From an uncultured Solirubrobacterales bacterium (lineage in GTDB: Bacteria > Actinomycetota > Thermoleophilia > Solirubrobacterales > Solirubrobacteraceae): a stretch of 9,088 bases of DNA. The position numbers were made by a program, and so were the translations under genes. The stretch is from NCBI GenBank assembly GCA_903830015.1, contig CAIKSH010000247.1, positions 1 to 9,088 on the forward strand, in the 5' to 3' direction. The notes beneath the pieces were generated by a model. The model was not told the DNA's origin. It searched no databases and saw only the letters and a program-made list of their open reading frames with translations. Positions 6,180 to 9,088 of this stretch are shown here, piece by piece. Within the stretch, counting starts at the first letter, position 1; each line of letters begins with the position of its first letter.

Positions 6180-6221
6180 CCGCCGGACGACGGGTCACCT
6201 GTGCCCGCCGGGAAACCGATC

Positions 6222-6228
6222 AGGAGAG
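6222..6228 (+). promoter_or_regulatory. Ribosome binding site AGGAGAG
   Basis: AGGAGAG has its GGAG core 10 bases before the ATG at 6237. It is the clearest Shine-Dalgarno sequence in the window and fixes the start at 6237 rather than at the in-frame GTG at 6201, which would put 12 extra residues in front of the signal peptide. Confidence 0.7.
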
Positions 6229-6236
6229 AGTTTTCG

Positions 6237-7271
6237 ATGAGAACCCGCCGTATCGCCTTTGTCTCGGTCCTCGCCGCCTGCGCCGCAGCCATCCCGGCTG
6301 CCCCCGCCATGGCCGGCGGAGACGTAACCGTCATGACCCGGAACATCTACCTGGGCGCCGACATCATCACGCTGGCTACGGCACCCGACCGTCCCGCCTT
6401 CGAGGTCGCCGCGTCGCAGATCTGGAAGACCGTCCAGACCACCAACTTCCCCCAGCGCGCACCGGCCCTGGCCAAGGAGATCAAGGCCGCCAAGCCCGAC
6501 CTCGTCGGCCTCCAGGAGGCTGCCCTGTGGCGCACCGGGTCCAAGGGCTCGACCGCGACCAAGGTCAGGTACGACTTCACCAAGGAGCTCCTCGCTGCGC
6601 TCAAGAAGCAGAAGATGGAGTACACGGTCGTCGTCAAGCAGCAGGAGTTCGACTACCAGGCGCCGACCACGTCAGAGGAAGTGCGGCTCACCATGTTCGA
6701 CGTCATCCTCAAGCGCAAGAGCGGCTCGAAGGTAAAGACGGGCAAGGCGAGCTCGGGCAACTACAGCGCCGCGAACACCCTGGTCGTCCCGACGGCCGTC
6801 GGTAACGCGCCGTCCAAGCGCGGGTGGACCGCGGTTGACGCCACGGTCGGCGGGTCCAAGTTCAGGTTCGTGAACACCCACCTGGAGGCCTACGGAGCCG
6901 GCTTCCGTACCGGGCAGGTGAACGAGCTGCTCGCCGCGGGCGGTCCGCTGGCCGACGCCAGCCAGACCACGATCCTGCTCGGTGACCTCAACAGCGGGCC
7001 GACCTCGACGCCGCCCGACGGCTTCGGACTCCTTTCCGGTGCCGGGTTCACCGACGTGTTCGGCGACTCGACCGACGTGCGGACCTTCGGCCGCGACGAG
7101 CTGCTCGACAAGCAGGACGACAACTCCTTCATCGACCACGTGATGTACCGGCCGATGGCCAACTTCACGGTCAAGAGCAAGAAGGTCATCGGGAACAACC
7201 CGTTCCAGAAGAAGATCCCGAAGTGGTCCTCGGACCACAACGGCGTAGTCGCCCGGCTCACCGTCAAGTAG
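6237..7271 (+). CDS. Secreted endonuclease/exonuclease/phosphatase (EEP) family protein
   Basis: This is an exported metal-dependent phosphodiesterase-fold enzyme of 344 residues. Residues 1-26 form a signal peptide (MRTRR, Ala-rich core, cleavage after APAMA). All core EEP motifs are visible in order: TRNIYLG (Asn36), DLVGLQE (metal-binding Glu94), NTHLE (His215), GDLNSGP (Asp250, Asn252), SFIDHV (Asp300) and SDHNGV (Asp333-His334). A working, magnesium-type active site is therefore expected. The family covers DNases, sphingomyelinases and inositol phosphatases, and the sequence alone does not say which applies; extracellular nucleic-acid or phospholipid breakdown are the main options. No membrane anchor follows the catalytic domain and the protein ends 10 residues after the SDH motif. 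The deacetylase gene begins 4 bases after the stop codon, so the two are probably cotranscribed. Confidence 0.9.
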   Translation: MRTRRIAFVSVLAACAAAIPAAPAMAGGDVTVMTRNIYLGADIITLATAPDRPAFEVAASQIWKTVQTTNFPQRAPALAKEIKAAKPDLVGLQEAALWRTGSKGSTATKVRYDFTKELLAALKKQKMEYTVVVKQQEFDYQAPTTSEEVRLTMFDVILKRKSGSKVKTGKASSGNYSAANTLVVPTAVGNAPSKRGWTAVDATVGGSKFRFVNTHLEAYGAGFRTGQVNELLAAGGPLADASQTTILLGDLNSGPTSTPPDGFGLLSGAGFTDVFGDSTDVRTFGRDELLDKQDDNSFIDHVMYRPMANFTVKSKKVIGNNPFQKKIPKWSSDHNGVVARLTVK

Positions 7272-7275
7272 CCCA

Positions 7276-8016
7276 TTGAGGCACGTTTCGGCGGCGGCGG
7301 TCGCAGCGCTGGCCTTCACGGTCGCGCTGCCGGCCGCCGCCCCTGCCGTGCCGGTGCCCCTTGCCGCGCAGGGGCAGCCGACCGGCTGCGGGGCCAAGGG
7401 CGCCAGCTTTCGCGAGCACGGCTGGCGCGGCTCGCGGAAGGTCGCGCTCACCTTCGACGGCGGCCCTACCCGCCAGTACACCTCACGGGTCCTCGGCCGC
7501 CTGGCCAAGGCGAAGGTCAAGTCCACCTTCTTCATCCGCGGCTCGTTCATCAAGGGGAACGCAGCGCTTCTGCGCCGCGAGCTGCGCGAGGGCCACGAGC
7601 TGGCCAACCACTCGTGGACCCATCCCCGCTTTCCTAACGCCACCGAACTCAGCCGCACCAGCAAGGCGATCCGCAGCGCAACCGGCTTCACCCCCTGCCT
7701 CTTCCGCGCCCCCTACGGCGCCGTCAACAGCGGCCTCTTCGCCCGCGCCCGCCAGCAGGGAATGCTCACCATCGGCTGGGACGTCGACTCGTGGGACAGC
7801 CTCTACGACAACGTCAGCAAGCAGACCGTCTACAGCCGGGTGGTAAACCAGGTGCGCCCGGGCTCGATCATCCTGATGCACGACGGCGAGGGCCCGCACG
7901 AGGGCACGATCCAGGCGCTGGGGCCGATCCTCACCGCGCTCAAGCGCAAGCGGCTCTACCCGGTGACGGTCTCCGAGCTGCTCGGACTGCGGACCCGTTA
8001 CGCCAAGGCCGGCTGA
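7276..8016 (+). CDS. Secreted polysaccharide deacetylase (NodB/CE4 family) with altered first motif
   Basis: This is an exported carbohydrate esterase 4-type protein of 246 residues, expected to remove acetyl groups from peptidoglycan or another N-acetylated glycan. Residues 1-24 form an Ala-rich signal peptide. The NodB motifs are: motif 1 TFDGGP (60-64, Asp61 then Gly62), motif 2 HSWTH (His112, His116), motif 3 RAPYG (Arg144), motif 4 DVDSWD (169-174) and motif 5 LMHDG (His202-Asp203). The usual motif 1 is TFDDGP, in which the second Asp helps bind the metal; here it is Gly, while both metal-binding His residues and the catalytic Asp remain. C38 and C141 could form a disulfide. The start is TTG at 7276, 4 bases after the upstream stop; no in-frame ATG or GTG would keep the signal peptide and no clear ribosome binding site is seen, so coupled reinitiation is likely. 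Fold certain, activity less so. Confidence 0.87.
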   Translation: MRHVSAAAVAALAFTVALPAAAPAVPVPLAAQGQPTGCGAKGASFREHGWRGSRKVALTFDGGPTRQYTSRVLGRLAKAKVKSTFFIRGSFIKGNAALLRRELREGHELANHSWTHPRFPNATELSRTSKAIRSATGFTPCLFRAPYGAVNSGLFARARQQGMLTIGWDVDSWDSLYDNVSKQTVYSRVVNQVRPGSIILMHDGEGPHEGTIQALGPILTALKRKRLYPVTVSELLGLRTRYAKAG

Positions 8017-8022
8017 CCGCGC

Positions 8023-9030
8023 TCAGGCGTTCAGGGCGGAGGCGAAGCGCTCGCGCTGCTGCGCGGTGACCTGGCCGCTGGCCAGCACCACGCGGGTGGC
8101 TACGTCGCCGTAGCGCTCGCGAAGCTCGGCGCCGGCCTCCTCGGGAGTGCCGATCACCGTGAAGGCGGCCAGCACCTCGTCGTCGATCAGCTCGGGCATC
8201 GCGCCCCAACCGTCGCTCTTGCTCAGCCGGGTGAGCTCCTCGCCCAGCTCGCCCCAGCCCTCGAGCTCGAGGACCGGCCGGTAGGCGGGGGTGGAGCCGT
8301 AGAAGCCGATCTGGCTCTTGGCCGCCGCGATGCCTGCGGCGATCTCCTCTTCGGTATCGCCGATGACCGGGAAGCCCGGGGTGTTGATCTCGAAGCCCTC
8401 CATCGCCTTGCCGGCTTTCTCGCGCCCGCGTTCCATCGCCGGAAGCTGGACCTCGCGCAGGTAGCGCTCGGTGCAGAAGCCGTGCACGGCGACGCCGTCG
8501 GCCACCTCGCCGGCGGTCTCGGTCATCAGCGGGCCGACGGCGGCCAGCTGGACCGGCGGGTTGCCGTGCGGGTTGGGCCCCGGGTCGAACATCGGCGTCA
8601 TGAGGTTGTGGGTGTAGAACTCGCCCTCGAACTGCAGCGGCGAGGACTCCTCCCAGGCCTTCCAGATGGCCCGCACGGCGAGGATGAACTCGCGCATCCG
8701 GGCCGCGGGGGAGGAGTAGTCCATCGAGAAGCGCCGTTCGATGTGCGGCTTTATCTGGGCGCCCAGGCCGAGCGCGAAGCGCCCGCCGCTGTGGGCCTGG
8801 ATGTCGTTGGCCTGCACGGCGACGAGCATCGGGTTGCGGGCCAGCGCGACGGCGATCCCGGTGCCGACCCGGATCGAGCCGGTCTCGGCGGCGCCGGCCG
8901 CGGCGGAGAGGAAGACGTCGGATTTGGTCTCGGTCGCCCACCAGGTGTCGAAGCCGGCCTGCTCGGCCTCGGTGGCCTGCCCGATCGCGTCGGCGATCGA
9001 CCCCTGGTAACCAACACTTTCGACCCGCAT
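8023..9030 (-). CDS. LLM-class (luciferase-like) F420-type oxidoreductase
   Basis: This is a cytoplasmic TIM-barrel oxidoreductase of 335 residues in the luciferase-like monooxygenase family. In actinobacteria most members of this shape use coenzyme F420 rather than FMN. Visible hallmarks are an N-terminal strand and helix with AEQAGFDTWWATE (about residues 22-34), then GSIRVGTGIAVALARNPM (about 51-68) and the barrel segment SGGRFALGLGAQIKPHIERRF (81 onward). Later come REFILAVRAIWKAW, PPVQLAAVGPLMTETAGEVADGV, and near the end the common FTVIGTPEEAGAELRERYGD. The pattern resembles the mycobacterial F420 subfamily that contains MSMEG_2256, a recollection to be checked. The substrate is unknown. 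ATG at 9030 directly follows a leaderless-type promoter. The gene ends 6 bases from the convergent deacetylase gene, and no partner gene is visible in the window. Confidence 0.88.
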   Translation of the reverse strand: MRVESVGYQGSIADAIGQATEAEQAGFDTWWATETKSDVFLSAAAGAAETGSIRVGTGIAVALARNPMLVAVQANDIQAHSGGRFALGLGAQIKPHIERRFSMDYSSPAARMREFILAVRAIWKAWEESSPLQFEGEFYTHNLMTPMFDPGPNPHGNPPVQLAAVGPLMTETAGEVADGVAVHGFCTERYLREVQLPAMERGREKAGKAMEGFEINTPGFPVIGDTEEEIAAGIAAAKSQIGFYGSTPAYRPVLELEGWGELGEELTRLSKSDGWGAMPELIDDEVLAAFTVIGTPEEAGAELRERYGDVATRVVLASGQVTAQQRERFASALNA

Positions 9031-9037
9031 GGCGGCG

Positions 9038-9043
9038 AGCCTA
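9038..9043 (-). promoter_or_regulatory. -10 element TAGGCT for leaderless oxidoreductase transcript
   Basis: Read on the minus strand, TAGGCT stands 7 bases before the ATG at 9030, with CGCCGCC between. This matches the layout before the hydrolase and TetR genes and, with no Shine-Dalgarno present, points to leaderless translation from ATG 9030. No clear -35 box is seen in the remaining bases. Nothing else is recognisable from 9044 to 9088. Confidence 0.55.
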
Positions 9044-9088
9044 TTGGAGGCGTAGCCCCGTTCGCTGGTCAGTAGTCAGGCGGCCACA

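Noticed and set aside
6672..7691. A 339-residue minus-strand frame across the EEP and deacetylase genes
   Set aside because: It is antisense to two genes with complete catalytic motifs and has no recognisable domain.
7940..8941. A 333-residue minus-strand frame overlapping the oxidoreductase gene in another frame
   Set aside because: The frame at 8023-9030 encodes a clear luciferase-like oxidoreductase; this one is Arg/Gly/Ala-rich with no motif.

Overview
The window is GC-rich throughout, densely packed, and has strong third-position G/C bias, GTG and TTG starts, and actinobacterial-style leaderless promoters. The gene content includes PASTA domains, a CocE/NonD hydrolase, a GAP/Sap-family membrane protein and an F420-type luciferase-like oxidoreductase. 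I infer a chromosomal segment of a high-GC actinomycetote, plausibly of the Thermoleophilia/Solirubrobacterales type. The placement is a guess from style, not a search result. I see no mobile element, CRISPR array, tRNA or rRNA.

Layout. Positions 1-434 (+) hold the C-terminal end of a bacterial voltage-gated cation channel: pore loop, S6 and coiled-coil tail. It converges over a 39-bp gap on a kinase-less PASTA-repeat membrane protein (474-1787, -). That gene diverges across an 85-bp promoter region from a secreted CocE/NonD (S15-type) serine hydrolase (1873-4155, +). Next come a double-length regulator made of two complete TetR-type repressors in one chain (4198-5448, +) and, overlapping it by 4 bases, a six-helix GAP/Sap (LysE-superfamily) membrane protein (5445-6119, +). 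After a 117-bp promoter-containing gap lies a second plus-strand pair: a secreted endonuclease/exonuclease/phosphatase-fold enzyme (6237-7271) and a secreted NodB-type polysaccharide deacetylase (7276-8016, TTG start, 4 bases after the previous stop). It converges over 6 bases on an F420-type luciferase-like oxidoreductase (8023-9030, -). The last 58 bases hold only that gene's promoter.

How the genes work together. Most of the products act at or outside the membrane (channel, PASTA anchor protein, secreted hydrolase, transporter-like protein, two secreted hydrolases), so the region reads as cell-envelope and exoenzyme housekeeping. Two units look functionally linked: the tandem-TetR regulator with its translationally coupled membrane protein (a likely repressor-exporter pair), and the EEP enzyme with the deacetylase. 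No single multi-gene novel system is evident. The points most worth a second look are the Ca-type selectivity filter TLEGWPD of the channel, the single-chain double TetR, the Asp-to-Gly change in a normally metal-binding position of the deacetylase, and a shared leaderless promoter layout (TANNNT, 7-8 bases, start codon) before three genes.
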